A stretch of DNA of 64,000 nucleotides from Xiphydria camelus (taxonomy: Eukaryota; Arthropoda; Insecta; Hymenoptera; Xiphydriidae): the NCBI GenBank assembly GCA_963678675.1, contig OY783200.1, positions 15,433,246 through 15,497,245 of the forward strand, in the 5' to 3' direction. Within the stretch, counting starts at the first letter, position 1. Every line of letters begins with the position of its first letter. The translations under genes and the position numbers were made by a program. Positions 11,691 through 23,125 of the stretch are shown in pieces. Below the pieces are notes generated by a model. It had not been told where the DNA came from. It saw only the letters and a program-made list of their open reading frames with translations, and did no database searches.

Positions 11691-12402
11691 TCATAAAAAT
11701 ATTACTCGTAAAAATATTATTTGCATAACCCCCCGTTGTCAAGATTAATGTGAATCATACGACAGTTTTGAGTTCAATGAATTTCTTGTCATTGAAAATA
11801 AAGAGTATTATTTTTGAATTTGACAAGCCTAATAATGTATCGTTACTAACTCGAGATTAGTGTCTATAGGTATGTTAAATGATCAATTAGGTATTGATAC
11901 CATGTGTATATGATACTTAAATTTTTCAACTATGTAGCATAGTGAATTTTAATTTATTACACTGTTATTATTTGCAATTTTCCAGAAAAGAATTTTTTTC
12001 TCAAATACAAATTTATTTCAAGGTTAAGCATTGTATTTAAATGTTTTTGTGAATTTTATTGTATTTAATTGATAATGTGAATTTTTGAATGACGAAATGA
12101 AATGAATGAAATTCAAGGGTTACTACATTTTATAGCGGTAAAAATCGAATATGCAAACTAATTTAGGACTGCTATTCTATTGAAAAACAATGAGCGGATA
12201 AACCCTCCTCGCATTTGGGCCGTAGACCAGTGTGTTGGAGAAATGCGACACTCCTCGGGACCCTTTGAGCCATAAATTAGATCTGAAAAAGTTCGAGATT
12301 CCTGGCCGGGACCAGGACGGACCACTTGAGTTTCCTCGGTTTCGATGGGCTTTGAAGCATTGCACCGGAGAGGTCTGCCTGCGCAGGTTACTTATACAGA
12401 CA

Positions 12403-12443
12403 AACCTGAGTGTACATGTGGTCACATGTACACTCAGGTTTGC
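12403..12443. repeat. Short perfect hairpin
   Basis: AAACCTGAGTGTACATGTG is followed at once by its complement, giving a stem of about 19 bp with almost no loop. Its function is unknown. It lies near the right end of the Harbinger-type element. Confidence 0.75.
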
Positions 12444-12569
12444 CTGTAGAAGCGACCGGCGCAGTCTTCTTTCGCACCACCCAGGGTACGCAGCTCACTT
12501 CACCCACGCTGTTCACCTCACTCTGAGTCACCGCACGTCACACTGCGTCTCAACGTTCGCTTGGCCTAA

Positions 12570-12896
12570 GAGGCCGACATACCCCGTCTGGAAAGGTTCG
12601 ACAATTTTCGAGCATTTTTGTCGCGGCTGTAAAGATATATTTCCAACATGATGCATAAGAACCTTTTGTATTTTCGCCACCACACTTAAAAAACATAAAT
12701 CTAGGGCTCTATAGAAAAAAAATTAATTTCTTTGTTGTAATCAATCGGCAAAATCAGAAATTTATTATATTCTTTTTTTTTCTATAGGGCCCTAGATTTA
12801 TGTTTTTTAAGTGTGGTGGCGAAAATACAAAAGGTTCTTATGCACCATGTTGAAAATATATCTTTACATTTTTCCAGACGAGGTGTGTCGGCCTCT
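12570..12896. repeat. Foldback palindrome
   Basis: The arms AGAGGCCGACATAC...CCCGTCTGGAAA and their complement TTTTTCCAGACGAGGTGTGTCGGCCTCT bracket a tighter inner palindrome in which GCCACCACACTTAAAAAACA is mirrored at about 12797-12822. The right arm continues directly into TTAACCCTTTTAGTGCCGG at 12897, which looks like a piggyBac-type end. The left arm abuts the TAA of the Harbinger-type element. No coding content is present. Confidence 0.75.
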
Positions 12897-13334
12897 TAAC
12901 CCTTTTAGTGCCGGACGACGATATATCATCGTTTGCTGCCAGCGACGTTGCGTATGCGACGCCATAGCGCCATGTTCTTTGCATTGCGAGAAAGCTCTAT
13001 CTCAAAATAAATGTATAAAACATTATAAACGGTCTAATTATATTGTAAAGCAATGTAAAAAAAAATTGTTTTTGGGTATCCTTGTCAAATTACTTGGAGA
13101 ACGTTTTCACGCAGTTGTGTGTGCAGTCATAAGTGTCATGTAGGTTTGATCATGAGTGATATCGAAAAGGATAAAATTTAATTAATTTCTAAATAATAAT
13201 AATACATTATTACAATATTATTAAAATAATTAATTGTTAAATCTATTACATTTAAAATATATAAATATATTTTAAAATGTAATTTAAATTATAATTTTTA
13301 ATTTTTAAGCTTATCCCTACAAATTTTTATATAA
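12897..13334. other. AT-rich spacer with a lone TTAACCC end
   Basis: It begins with TTAACCCTTTTAGTGCCGG, resembling a single piggyBac-like terminus whose partner I could not find. The rest is AT-rich with no gene. Confidence 0.4.
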
Positions 13335-13614
13335 GGGGCATTCTCTGTCAAGACAGCCACCTTTTTCATGAGGGTCTCAAAAAAATCGGATTTTTATTTA
13401 CATAGTCATGCTTGATGAAAAAACTACCTAAATTTTTTTAGATTATTTTCACACGCCGTTAATGGTATACATCGTTTTGAAAAATAAATTTTAACTTTAA
13501 AGTTTGTAGTATACTATTAATCTCATAAAGAACTTTGTATACATGAAATTTTTTTTTCTCAATTTTTCAAAAAAAATATGTATATATTACATTATATTTT
13601 TATATTTATTTATT

Positions 13615-14550
13615 ACTAGCAGCCCGTCCCGGCTTCGCACGGGTAGATTGTGGATTGATTTTGTCCGTCCACCATTGTTTAAATACATTTTTAATACAAA
13701 ACTTTTAGTATTTTTCCCGGGCTACGCAATGGTCATATTGGATTTGACCTTGACCATGACCTTCAAGGTTATATCGAGGTCAAATTAATTTTTTTTCACG
13801 TTCAAATGTGTCCTTGACCATTTTTTTCATGTTACCTTTATTGTCAGCAGAGGTCAAACTTAGGTCAAGTATAGTTCGACTTTTTGAACACCCTGTATAA
13901 GATTTACTAACTCAGAAACCTTCGCGGATATGCGTCCAACTGTTCCCCAAATTTTCATCGCAATCGGATGAACGGTTTAGGAAGGCATAATAATCATCCG
14001 TACCGGTACTTTTTGAACACCCTGTATAAGATTTACTAACTCAGAAACCTTCGCGGGCATGCGTCCAACCATTTCCCAACTTTTCATCGCAATCGGATGA
14101 ACGGTTTAAGAAGGCATAATAATCATCAGTACCGGTACTTTTTGTGAACACCCTGTATAAGATTTACTAACTCAGAAACCTTCGCGGACATGCGTCCAAC
14201 AATTCCCCAATTTTTCATCGCAATCGGATGAACGGTTTAGGAAGGCATTTGATATTACCTTAAAGGTCACGGTCAAGGTCAAATCCAATACGACCACTGG
14301 GTAGCCAAGGGAAAATCCGTAAAGTTTTGTATTAAATATTTTTCTCTAAAATGTTTTCCCGCTGAGATAATCGGCCGTACCGGAACTTTTTGAATACCCT
14401 GTATAAGATTTACTAACTCAGAAACCATCGCAGGCATGCGTCCAACCATTTCCCAAAATTTCATCGCAATCAGATGAACGGTTTAGGAAGGCATACGAGA
14501 CATACAGACAGACAGACAGACAGACAAACATTCATTTATATATATATAGA
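13615..14550 (+). mobile_element. Retroposon-like repeat with CCCGTCCCGGCTTCGCACGG head
   Basis: The insert begins ACTAGCAGCCCGTCCCGG and ends with a (GACA)n tract and a TATATATATAGA tail. TTTATTTATT occurs on both sides (13605-13614 and 14551-14560), a 10-bp candidate target duplication, and the opposite palindrome arm lacks the insert. The interior has four copies of a unit of about 120 bp carrying TATAAGATTTACTAACTCAG and TTTTCATCGCAATCGGATGA. Repeats with this head and tail are widespread in arthropod genomes. I cannot assign the class safely; a variable-length duplication favours target-primed retroposition. No protein is encoded. Confidence 0.6.
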
Positions 14551-15001
14551 TTTATTTATTTAATTATTTTTATTTTATGTTTATACATTTTTAAGTGACA
14601 TTAAAAGGCATTTTCTTACAAGAAAGTGAAAAAAACACCAGAAAATATTTATTTCTCCTATGCGACAGTCTCGATTTTTCTTAAAAAAATTCAGTACATT
14701 TGAAGTCAATAAAAACTGTGTAGAAAAAAATTTGGTAGTACGAGGGCCATTTCTTCATGAAGAAAAAAATTCTTTTTAAGTTTTTTCTTAAACAAAATTT
14801 TTTTTTCATCAGAAAATGTTCTTTATCCTTCTATGCATCTATGCATAGAAACATGAAGAACATTTTCGGATTTTTGAAAAAATGTTTAACCCTCCGGCGG
14901 GCGCGCTACTGGAATTCCCATAAGTGGGCGCGCCGCGGCATTTACACCGCATTTATAATTCTTCACTTTTCTAGTTCACAAACAACCAAGAAAATATGTT
15001 C

Positions 15002-15322
15002 TGTCTGTGGCGTTATTGGGGATTAACGACGCAGTGTACTCCTCATTCGAGAATAACGGAGCAAGCGAAGGGACTATACCGACTGAGCCGTACCTGCCGC
15101 TAGCGGGCGCTCGCAGTGTGTGCAGTTAGTCTAGTCGAGTCGCTGCTCGCGAGCAGTAACGCCAAATTTTTTAACCTAAAAAAGCGTAACGTCGAGAAAT
15201 TGTCAAGCTTGCACGACGCGCAGTAGCGTCATATCCAAACTGTATTCTTTAGTAGATAGTTTTCGATTAAAGGAGTAAAATTGAAATCAAGAACGAGTTC
15301 CATTTCTAATTCCCACATAAAA
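15002..15322 (+). repeat. BEL/Pao 5' LTR
   Basis: Begins TGTCTGTGGCGTTATTGGGG and ends CCCACATAAAA. It is about 321 bp and matches the 3' LTR almost base for base. It ends just before the primer binding site. The exact last bases are uncertain because the terminus does not end in CA. Confidence 0.88.
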
Positions 15323-15323
15323 T

Positions 15324-15340
15324 TGGTCCTTCGAGCCGGA
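15324..15340 (+). other. Primer binding site matching tRNA-Tyr
   Basis: TGGTCCTTCGAGCCGGA directly after the LTR is complementary to the 3' end of a tRNA ending TCCGGCTCGAAGGA-CCA. From memory of eukaryotic tRNA-Tyr, whose acceptor stem starts CCTTCGA, this fits a tRNA-Tyr primer for minus-strand DNA synthesis. Confidence 0.75.
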
Positions 15341-15386
15341 TCAAGGTGGAGAATTGCGAGTTTAGTGATACAGTCCACAAATCGAG

Positions 15387-18263
15387 GTGCGTTCGGAATC
15401 GGAAAGCAATATGGCTGAAATCATAAGGCTTCGCAAACAACGAGGAGTCATCAAATCCAAGCTGACGAGATTGAAAACGAAGATCGATCAAGCAGATCCA
15501 GGTCATCGCGTCGAATCGGAGGTGTATCTCGCAAGGCTAGAGGAGATTCGACAGGAGTTCGAATGTATACAGCAAAAAATAACGATCACCGTCGAGGGCG
15601 AGTCTACAGTGTCGAATTCTACAGAGGATGCAGAATTCGAGGAAAGAAGGTTCCTCTGAAAGCCTCCATTCCTCCTCCATTGTATTGACGGAAGCGATAC
15701 GATCAAGACACTGGGACTTGAGTGGAATCTGATCAACGACCGTTTTCTATTCTCCGTCCACGGAGCGGAGTCTGCAACAACTAAACGCGAGATTCTGTCA
15801 GCCATCAGCAAGATTTTCGACCCTCTGGGCCTCATAGGACCGATAATAACGGCAGCGAAGCTGATCATGCAGGAAACGTGGCGAGCTAATTGTCATTGGG
15901 ACGAACCATTGCCAGCGTCACTCATTGGGAGGTGGGAGCAATTCCGAGAGGATCTGAATGCAGCTGAAACGATTCTCGTCCCGAGAAGAGTTGTTTCTTA
16001 CTCAAACGCAACAGAGATATACCTTCACGGTTTCTGTGACGCTTCTGAGCGTGCATACGGAGCTTGTTTGTATATTCGGTCCCGCAACAGCGACGGTGCG
16101 GTTATATCCAGACTTCTATGCTCCAAGTCACGAGTGGCTCCGATTAAGCCGACATCCATACCCAGATTGGAGCTGTGTAGCGCCGTGTTGCTCGCCCATC
16201 TCATCAATAACGCTCAGCGAAGCTTGAGAGTACCCGTTGAAGGTGTTCAAGCCTGGTCAGATTCTCAAGTCGCTCTATGGTGGATTCGAGGCGACGCGTC
16301 ACGATGGAAAACGTTCGTAGCGAATCGCGTGAACGAAATCGTCGAGATGGTTCCGGCCCAATGTTGGGGACACGTAAGGGGCGTACATAATCCTGCAGAC
16401 TAAATTTCGCGGGGGACAACTCTACGACTACTCAAGGACTCCGCGTTGTGGTGGTCTGGACCACAATGGTTACTCGAAGAGCCATTGTCGACTGTCGGGG
16501 ATGCAGCTGATGTAAATCCATCGTTTGAACAGACCGAGCAAATCGAAGTGGAGGAACGTAAGAAGGTCAAAATCTGCGCTCTTTTCAGCAACAAGAGCCT
16601 TATCTTGCAAACGCTAATTGACAAGTTTTCGTCACTAACGGCGCTTGAAAGAGTATTGGCATATTGTATACGATATCTTTTCAATCTCAAGAAGCCTCAA
16701 GGTTCAAGGGAAGCTTCAAGACTTCTAGTTTCGGAGATACAAGAATCGCAAGAACGTCTCATTCGGCACGTGCAATCAATCGAGTTTGCTGACGAAATCA
16801 AGAGTTTAAGGGAAAATCGTGCGTTGAAGAATAATAGCAAGATTCTACAATTGCAGCCCTTCCTAGATAAGCAAGGTGTTCTGAGGGTGGGCGGTCGACT
16901 TCATCATGCTCTATGGGCTTTCTCCAGGAAGCATCCGATAATCTTACCGGCCAATACACGGTTTTCAAAATTATTGTTCGAAAGGGAGCATCATCGATTG
17001 CTACACGCAGGTCAACAGCTCTTGCTGTCTTCCATAAGGGAACGATATTGGATTCTCCAGAGAGAGGGTCGCAATTTAGCGCGAAGAGTATGCCACGAGT
17101 GTGTTTGCTGCGCAAGAAACCATCCACGGGGCCTATCTCAAGCAATGGGATCTTTACCGAGCGACCCAGTGTGCATCAATCGCCCTTTTGCCATCACTGG
17201 AGTCGACTTCGCCGGTCCTATTGTCACGCTCGTTAACAAGGGCCGAGGTCGTAAGACAAATAAGTTCTACGTTGCGCTTTTCATCTGCTTCACCACGAAG
17301 GCCATTCACTTGGAGGCCACGACTGAGCTCACGTCCGCTGCATTTATCGCCACTCTTCGCCGTTTTATAGGTCGAAGAGGACGTCCGAAGAAGCTTTATA
17401 GCGACAACGCGACGAATTTCGTTGACGCCAATCGAGAGCTGAAGGAAATGTATGAATTCGCTAAGGCTCAAGCAAATGGAAGCGTCGGAGTTACACTTGC
17501 CAACGAGGGCATTGAATGGCAGTTCATTCCACCACAGTCTCCACATATGGGAGGTTTGTGGGAAGCGGGCATAAAATCCTGCAAACATCACTTGAAGCGC
17601 GTGATGGGGAACGCTCTATTCACATTTGAGGAGCTTTCCACCGTGCTGATACAAGTCGAGGCATGTCTCAATTCGAGGCCGTTGTCTCCTCTTTCCACGG
17701 ATCCTTCGGATTTGGAACCCCTGACGCCAGGTCATTTCCTCGTGGGAGAATCATTGACAGGTCTTCCGGACGCCGATGAAACGGACACACCTCTCAATCG
17801 CTTAGATCGTTGGCGCCTAATTCAAAGGGTGCTACAAAATTTTTGGAAACGGTGGGCGGCCGAATTCCTGGCCGATTTACAAGGTCGAAGCAAGTGGAAG
17901 ACGAAACAAGGCAATCTCCAAGTCGGAGACTTGGTTACGCTCCGCGACGAGAATCTCCCGCCTTTAAGGTGGAGACTGGGACGAGTAGTGGAGCTACATC
18001 CGGGCAGTGACGGTTTGGTCCGTGTGGTCACCGTCCGTACCGCTAGCGGACTATTCAAAAGAGCAATTGCTAAATTATGTAAATTGCCTGTAACTTCTAA
18101 TAACGATAATGAAATTAGCGTGCCTAATTTAGTGGGCTGTATGTCTGTGGCGGTATTGGGGATTAACGACGCAGTGTACTCCTCATTCGAGAATAACGGA
18201 GCAAGCGAAGGGACTATACCGACTGAGCCGTACCTGCCCTGCGCTCGCAGTGTGTGCAGTTAG
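15387..18263 (+). pseudogene. BEL/Pao gag-pol remnant (gag start fused to RNase H-integrase)
   Basis: A single frame runs the length of the internal region with two stops, TGA at 15657 and TAA at 16401. The first 80 or so residues look like a BEL gag N-terminus (LRKQRGVIKSKLTRLKTKID; the likelier start is the second Met at 15411). After the first stop come the last part of the reverse transcriptase and the Pao RNase H-like domain, with Asp in GFCDASERAYGA, Glu in PRLELCSAV and Asp in WSDSQVALWW. The integrase follows with an HH-CC zinc motif (H..LLHAG...CHECVCC) and the DDE triad in GVDFAGP, LYSDNATNF and HMGGLWEAGIKS. The second stop falls inside the usual NPAD.ISRG motif. The frame continues about 120 bases into the 3' LTR. 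The in-frame junction suggests a clean internal deletion. Confidence 0.9.
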
Positions 18264-18456
18264 TCTAGTCGAGTCGCTGCTCGCGAGCAGTAACGCCAAA
18301 TTTTTTAATCTACAAAAGCGTAACGTCGAGAAATTGTCAAGCTTGCACGACGCGCAGTAGCGTCATATCCAAAATGTATTCTTTAGTAGATAGTTTTCGA
18401 TTAAAGGAGTAAAATTGAAACCAAGAACGAGATCCATTTCTAATTCCCACATAAAA
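18142..18456 (+). repeat. BEL/Pao 3' LTR
   Basis: Begins TGTCTGTGGCGGTATTGGGG and ends CCCACATAAAA, about 315 bp. It matches the 5' LTR except for a few substitutions and a short indel. The pol open frame ends inside it. Confidence 0.88.
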
Positions 18457-18685
18457 TGTTCTATGTAGCAAAATAAGTCAAAGGTACCATGCTTATTGCT
18501 TAATCATTTTATTAAACTAAAAGAATGTTGCTTAATTATTTTATTACACTAAAAAAATATTGCTTAATTATTTTATTAAACTAAAAGAATATATTATGTA
18601 TAAGCATTTTGAAAAAAAATGTAAACTGAAGAAAATAATATAAACTAAAATATAAACTTTTTAAAACAAAAATCACATTATTCCT

Positions 18686-18870
18686 TTAACCTGTACTGTT
18701 ATATTGAACTAAAAAATATATATTTTTCGAAACAAATAGAAAAATTAAATTATTCAACTTCCGCGTTTGTTCTCCCTGCTCACATTCTAGACACTTGACA
18801 ATAATGTTACTGTGCTTCTTACAAGCATTTTTCCCACAATGTTGACAAACATAATACCAAAAATGTTGAC
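18686..18870 (-). pseudogene. Possible piggyBac transposase C-terminal cysteine domain
   Basis: The minus strand encodes YYVCQHCGKNACKKHSNIIV followed by KCLECEQGEQ and a short tail to TAA at 18686. The spacing C-x2-C-x4-C-x2-H-x6-C-x2-C resembles the cysteine-rich C-terminal domain of piggyBac transposases, which binds terminal DNA. Its position inside a TTAA element with CCCT ends agrees with that. The fragment is under 65 residues and the upstream boundary is unclear, so the call is tentative. Confidence 0.45.
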
Positions 18871-19693
18871 AATATTACATAATAAAACAAATTTAATAAT
18901 AAATAAAACTTACATGACTGGACGCACTGTGGCAAACACACCGCAAATTGTCTATAACAACTGAGCGGAAATGGCATATGATACCAAATCTGCCGGTAGG
19001 CGGAGCCAATAACATGGACGAAGAATACCTAGACGCACAATACTATAGGGCTCGTCATATCTTAGTTATAACAGAAAAATGTAAATTTGCGGCATTTTAC
19101 CGCTGGCGCGCCCGCCGGAGGGTTAAGAGAAAAAACTTAAAAAGAATTTGTTTAAAAATCAGAAAATTTTCTTTATCATTCTATGCATAGATGCATAGAA
19201 GGATACACAACATTGTCTGATTAGAAAAAAAAATTTAAGAGAAAAAAAAAGAGAATTTTTTTCTTCGTGAAGAAATGGCCCTCCCACTACCAAATTTTTT
19301 TCTGCACAGTTTTTATTGATTTCAAATGTACTACATTTTTTTTAAGAAAAATCGACTGTCGCATTGGCGAAATAAATTTTTTCTCGTGTTTTTTTCAATT
19401 TTTGTAAGAAAATGCCTTTTAATGTCACTTAAAAATTTTTTTATATTTTTTTTTTGAAAAATTGAGAAAAGCAAAAATGTTCATGTATACAAAGTTGTTT
19501 ATGAGATTAATAGTATACTTGAAACTTTAAAGTTAAAATTTATTTTTCAAATTGATGTATCCATTAACGGCGCCTGAAACAAATTTTAAAAAATTTAGGT
19601 AATGCTTTTTCATCAAGTATGACTATGTAAATAAAAATCAGATTTTTTTGAGACCCTCATGAAAAAGGTGGCTGTCTTGACAGAGAATGCCCC

Positions 19694-20994
19694 ATAAATA
19701 ATTTTAAAATTTATTCAATTTTAATTAAAAAGTTTATTTATATATAAATTAAATTTATTTCTAAAAAACTAGATAGGAAAAAATCGTTCTATATTTCATA
19801 ACTAATAAATTATTTTAACAAATAATTTATGATTTAAATTTATAATTTAACTTTTTTTCGAGATTATAAATTATTTTTTTTTAATAAACCCTAATACAAA
19901 AGGTAAAAAAATTTTACTTTTAAATTATTTTATTTTTAAACTATTTCAAATTATCCTCGGCAGTAAAAAAAATTTACATTAATTAATTTAATGTTTTTTT
20001 TAATTTTTTAATTTAAATGTTTTGACTGAAACCCCAATATTTTCTCCGTTTCGTCGTATCTCTTATAATTTCGACATATTTGCATAAGTTTATTATTTGA
20101 ACGAACTATCGTATCGCTCTTTTTGATAATATCATCATTGTTAAAAGTTGGACCGTAACCATTCCCCTAAGGGCGAACATTTTCTTTGTTTCGTTGTATC
20201 TCTGTTTCCAAGATATTTACAAAAATTTATTGTCTAAAGAAATGATTAAACAATTTATCGATTCGCTATGGGTAATATTATACTATCACGACTAAAATTT
20301 GAACCCCCCCTAAATGAACACCGAAATTTTCTCCGTTTCGCCGTACCTCTCACCGTTTCTGAGATATTTGGATAGGGGTTTATTATTTAAATAATTTATC
20401 GACTAGCGCCGTTTGGTTATCCTTCTGGCCCTACGCATCTTCAATGGTGTCGCTACACTCATACACGGGAGGATGAAGAGATTTCGTATTCTGTTAATAT
20501 GAATGTAGTGTTAGCGCCATGTATTGTATTATCGTCATGACCAAATGGAATTTCTGAAATCAGCATCGAGTGTCCTTTCATGTGACGAAGACGACGAAAA
20601 AATAATTTCTTAAAGGTAGGAAGATACGCATAATTTCGAAGGAGCATATCTTTCGAACCTATTAGTTGATTTAATTGAATGTTGGCTCGATTGAAAGTGC
20701 GAGTCGAAAAGTAGTACAGTCATTTGGTGCTTAAAAAAGAGGTTACCTGGAAAGTTTTCCGGAAGTTTTGAAAATTGTTGATTTTATAGATTTTAATGTG
20801 CACTTTCCGAATTTCTACTTTGCCACCTCGAATCTTTGCCGCTCGCGCCGCCATATTGGATAAATGGCGCTTAAAAACAGTTTTCTGGCAATATCTCCTT
20901 TCTGACTCATTTTACGGTAAAATAGGTAGATACTAATTTAAACTAGAGAAAATTTCCTATAATTTATGTAACAATCTTTTTTTTGTAAAATGAA
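19694..20994. repeat. AT-rich DNA with a degenerate tandem repeat
   Basis: At 20030-20400 three diverged units of roughly 130-150 bp share TTTTCTCCGTTTCG.CGTA, GAGATATTTG and TTTATTATTTAAA. The rest is AT-rich. An inverted minus-strand frame at 20459-20647 has no known match. A block near 20825 (GCCGCTCGCGCCGCCATATT) begins the transition to large repeat A. Confidence 0.5.
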
Positions 20995-21123
20995 TCCCCC
21001 ACAAAAACAGATTCTCTGTAAAAAAAGGCGGCATGTTCATTCAGTGCCAACAAAAATTGATACGTAAAATACTCTCCAAAAAAGATTTGAAATCAATTAA
21101 GATCGCCATGTTCAAGATTTATA

Positions 21124-21683
21124 CAGGGTGTTCGGAAAAAACACCGACACAGAAATAGGGGTGACAGGTTACGTCATTACAAGTATTTTGATATAAGGGA
21201 CCTATACCCGCAAGCGCCCCCTTCTGGAGATATCAACTTTTCAAGTTTATAACGACCGAGGTTGATCAAAGTAGAATAATATTTTTAGAAACGTATCAAG
21301 ATGGTAACGAATATTTAATTTTACGAGACACAAAAACAATGTACTACAGCAAATGCTCAAAATGACGGCCACCCATGTCCATGCAACATCGGAAACGATT
21401 CTGGATAGATGTGCGTACTCTAGCGAATATTTCATTTTTGTCATTTTGAGCATTTGCTGTAATACATTGTTTTTGTATCTCGTAAAATTAAATATTCGTT
21501 ACCATCTTGATACGTTTCTAAAAATATTATTCTACTTTGATCAACCTCGGTCGTTATAAACTTGAAAAGTTGATATCTCCAGAAGGGGGGCGCTTGCGGG
21601 TATAGGTCCCTTATATCAAAATACTTGTAATGACGTAACCTATCACCCCTATTTCTGTGTCGGTGTTTTTTCCGAACACCCTG
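21124..21683. mobile_element. TA-flanked foldback MITE (CAGGGTGTTCGG ends)
   Basis: The element begins CAGGGTGTTCGGAAAAAACA and ends in its complement, with inverted arms of about 240 bp. TA flanks both sides. Copy B at about 51246-51262 reads straight through the same site as GATTTATATATAAAAAG, so it is an empty site that fixes the ends and the TA duplication. TA duplication fits the Tc1/mariner group. The loop (around 21360-21430) is unique sequence with no intact protein. Confidence 0.9.
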
Positions 21684-23125
21684 TATATAAACAGTAAAAG
21701 GCATCATTTTAAAGGAAAATTATTGTAAATCAAGTTACTAAAAAATTCGACTAAAAGAAGTTATAAAAAAATTTTAATAAAAAAGAACTTGCCGCGTTTA
21801 AGTTTTCATATTTTGTCCACTATACCGAATAATTGGCAGTGCTTGGACGGTGCTAGAGTGATTCATAAATTGCACTGCCGAAGTCAAATTCAGAGAAATT
21901 CAGAAGGCCCCCGCCTGATCGGTTTCCCGTGCGACATTCGGTATACTGGTGGTATCATATAAGTGTATGAATTTATTTAAAATCATAAGTGCATAAACAT
22001 CGAGTATAATTCTGTCTGAATTTTTTATTTTGAAGGAAAAAACGCGGCAAGTTCTTTTTTATTAAAATTTTTTTATAACTTCTTTTAGTCGAATTTTTTA
22101 GTAACTTTATTTACAATAATTTTCCTTTAAAATGATGCCTTTTACTGTTTATATATAAATCTTGAACATGGCGATCTTAATTGATTTCAAATCTTTTTTG
22201 GAGAGTATTTTACGTATCAATTTTTGTTGGCACTGAATGAACATGCCGCCTTTTTTTTACAGAGAATCTGTTTTTGTGGGGGATTTCACTACTTTTTGGA
22301 ATGTATTCATGAGGAGAATACGTACATGTAGAAGAATAGCTTTTTATTACCACAAAATTAAAATCTTCCCCTTATATTTTTCACTTTGCCTTAGTATTTT
22401 GGAGAAATAAAACATATACCGCTTTCGAATTTACAGACCATCGGATTTTTCTTATATTTTGGTCGTCTACAGAAATCCATAAAGACGTTTTACCTTCAAC
22501 TCTCTCTAAGTATATTCTTCCAATGACCATGACGAATTGTTTCATCACATGTAAAGATACCACTTATGACAGTATATATGTTGTTACATATATTAACTCG
22601 AGCCATTCGTATAGTTTTAAGAAATCCTTTTGCATGCACCGCTGAAATTTCGCCCCCTTACACGTAAATAAATTTCCAGCACAGAGCATCGATATTTTGC
22701 TGCACCTGTATTCTTCTGGGAGGTCCTAAAATAATTATAAAAACCCCATATAGTTCAGCCCTAACAAGTACAATCTTATCGAGCTGTACCTTATCGAGGA
22801 GATCTTTCGACGTAATGATTCTGAAATGCTTCTATGATGTTTTGCAACATTCGCGAATTTATCGAGAAATACCTATATATTATGAGTAAAGGAATGTTTC
22901 TAACATACGGTAGTGTTCACGAATATTGTAAAATATCGCAGGAATGTTACGGAAAAGGTACTTACAAAAACGTACTTTGCAGGGTGTAAATGGTGATATT
23001 TTGTAATTTCCATCGTTACACCAGAGGCAAAGAAGAGAATAAATAGAAGTGAGGTACATGTATACTTCACGTTTGACAGGTCGGTATATAAATTGAAACT
23101 TGTGGTAGTATAATACGAAAGAGAA

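Larger units (their letters stand above)
10604..12566. mobile_element. Second Harbinger-type element (TAA target)
   Basis: The ends GGCCAAGCGAACGTTGAGAC at 10604 and its complement ending at 12566 are exact over about 25 bp. TAA flanks both sides (10601-10603 and 12567-12569). TAA duplication plus GGCC termini fits PIF/Harbinger. The left subterminal region is tandemly duplicated and the middle is a large palindrome. No transposase is recognisable, so the element is non-autonomous or deeply decayed. A plus-strand open frame at 12232-12651 crosses the right end and is not supported as a gene. Confidence 0.65.
14997..18461 (+). mobile_element. BEL/Pao LTR retrotransposon, young, internally deleted
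   Basis: Two nearly identical LTRs bracket a gag start and a pol tail. TGTTC flanks both sides (14997-15001 and 18457-18461), a 5-bp target duplication of the size usual for BEL/Pao. The whole element is only about 3.45 kb, against roughly 6-7 kb for complete members, because most of gag, the protease and the front of the reverse transcriptase are missing. LTR similarity implies a recent insertion. One visible difference is an extra GCTAGCGG-like stretch in the left copy. Confidence 0.92.
14886..19126. mobile_element. piggyBac-like element with BEL/Pao nested inside
   Basis: The ends TTAA-CCCTCCGGCGGGCGCGC at 14886 and GCGCGCCCGCCGGAGGG-TTAA ending at 19126 form a 17-bp perfect inverted repeat with TTAA targets, the piggyBac signature. 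It occupies the centre of the outer palindrome. Removing the BEL/Pao insertion (14997-18461) leaves a small element of about 0.8 kb that retains a possible remnant of the transposase C-terminal cysteine domain on the minus strand. It is therefore an internally deleted, non-autonomous copy. Confidence 0.8.
13335..19693. mobile_element. Outer palindrome containing nested elements
   Basis: GGGGCATTCTCTGTCAAGAC at 13335 is mirrored by its complement ending at 19693. Homology continues along both arms to the central TTAA sites at 14886 and 19126. The arms share AGTGACATTAAAAGGCATTT, GGCTGTCTTGACAG-type blocks and a run of A/T tracts. The left arm is broken by an insert at 13615-14550 that has no counterpart in the right arm. 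The original element was therefore a foldback of roughly 1.1 kb before the secondary insertions. The class is unknown; the flanks ATAA and ATAA could be a short target duplication. Confidence 0.75.

Noticed and set aside
12232..12651. 139-residue plus-strand frame
   Set aside because: It crosses the right terminus of a Harbinger-type element and includes a perfect hairpin; no recognisable domain.
21121..22270. CRISPR-like array
   Set aside because: Repeats are long inverted arms without regular spacers, in a eukaryotic transposon setting.
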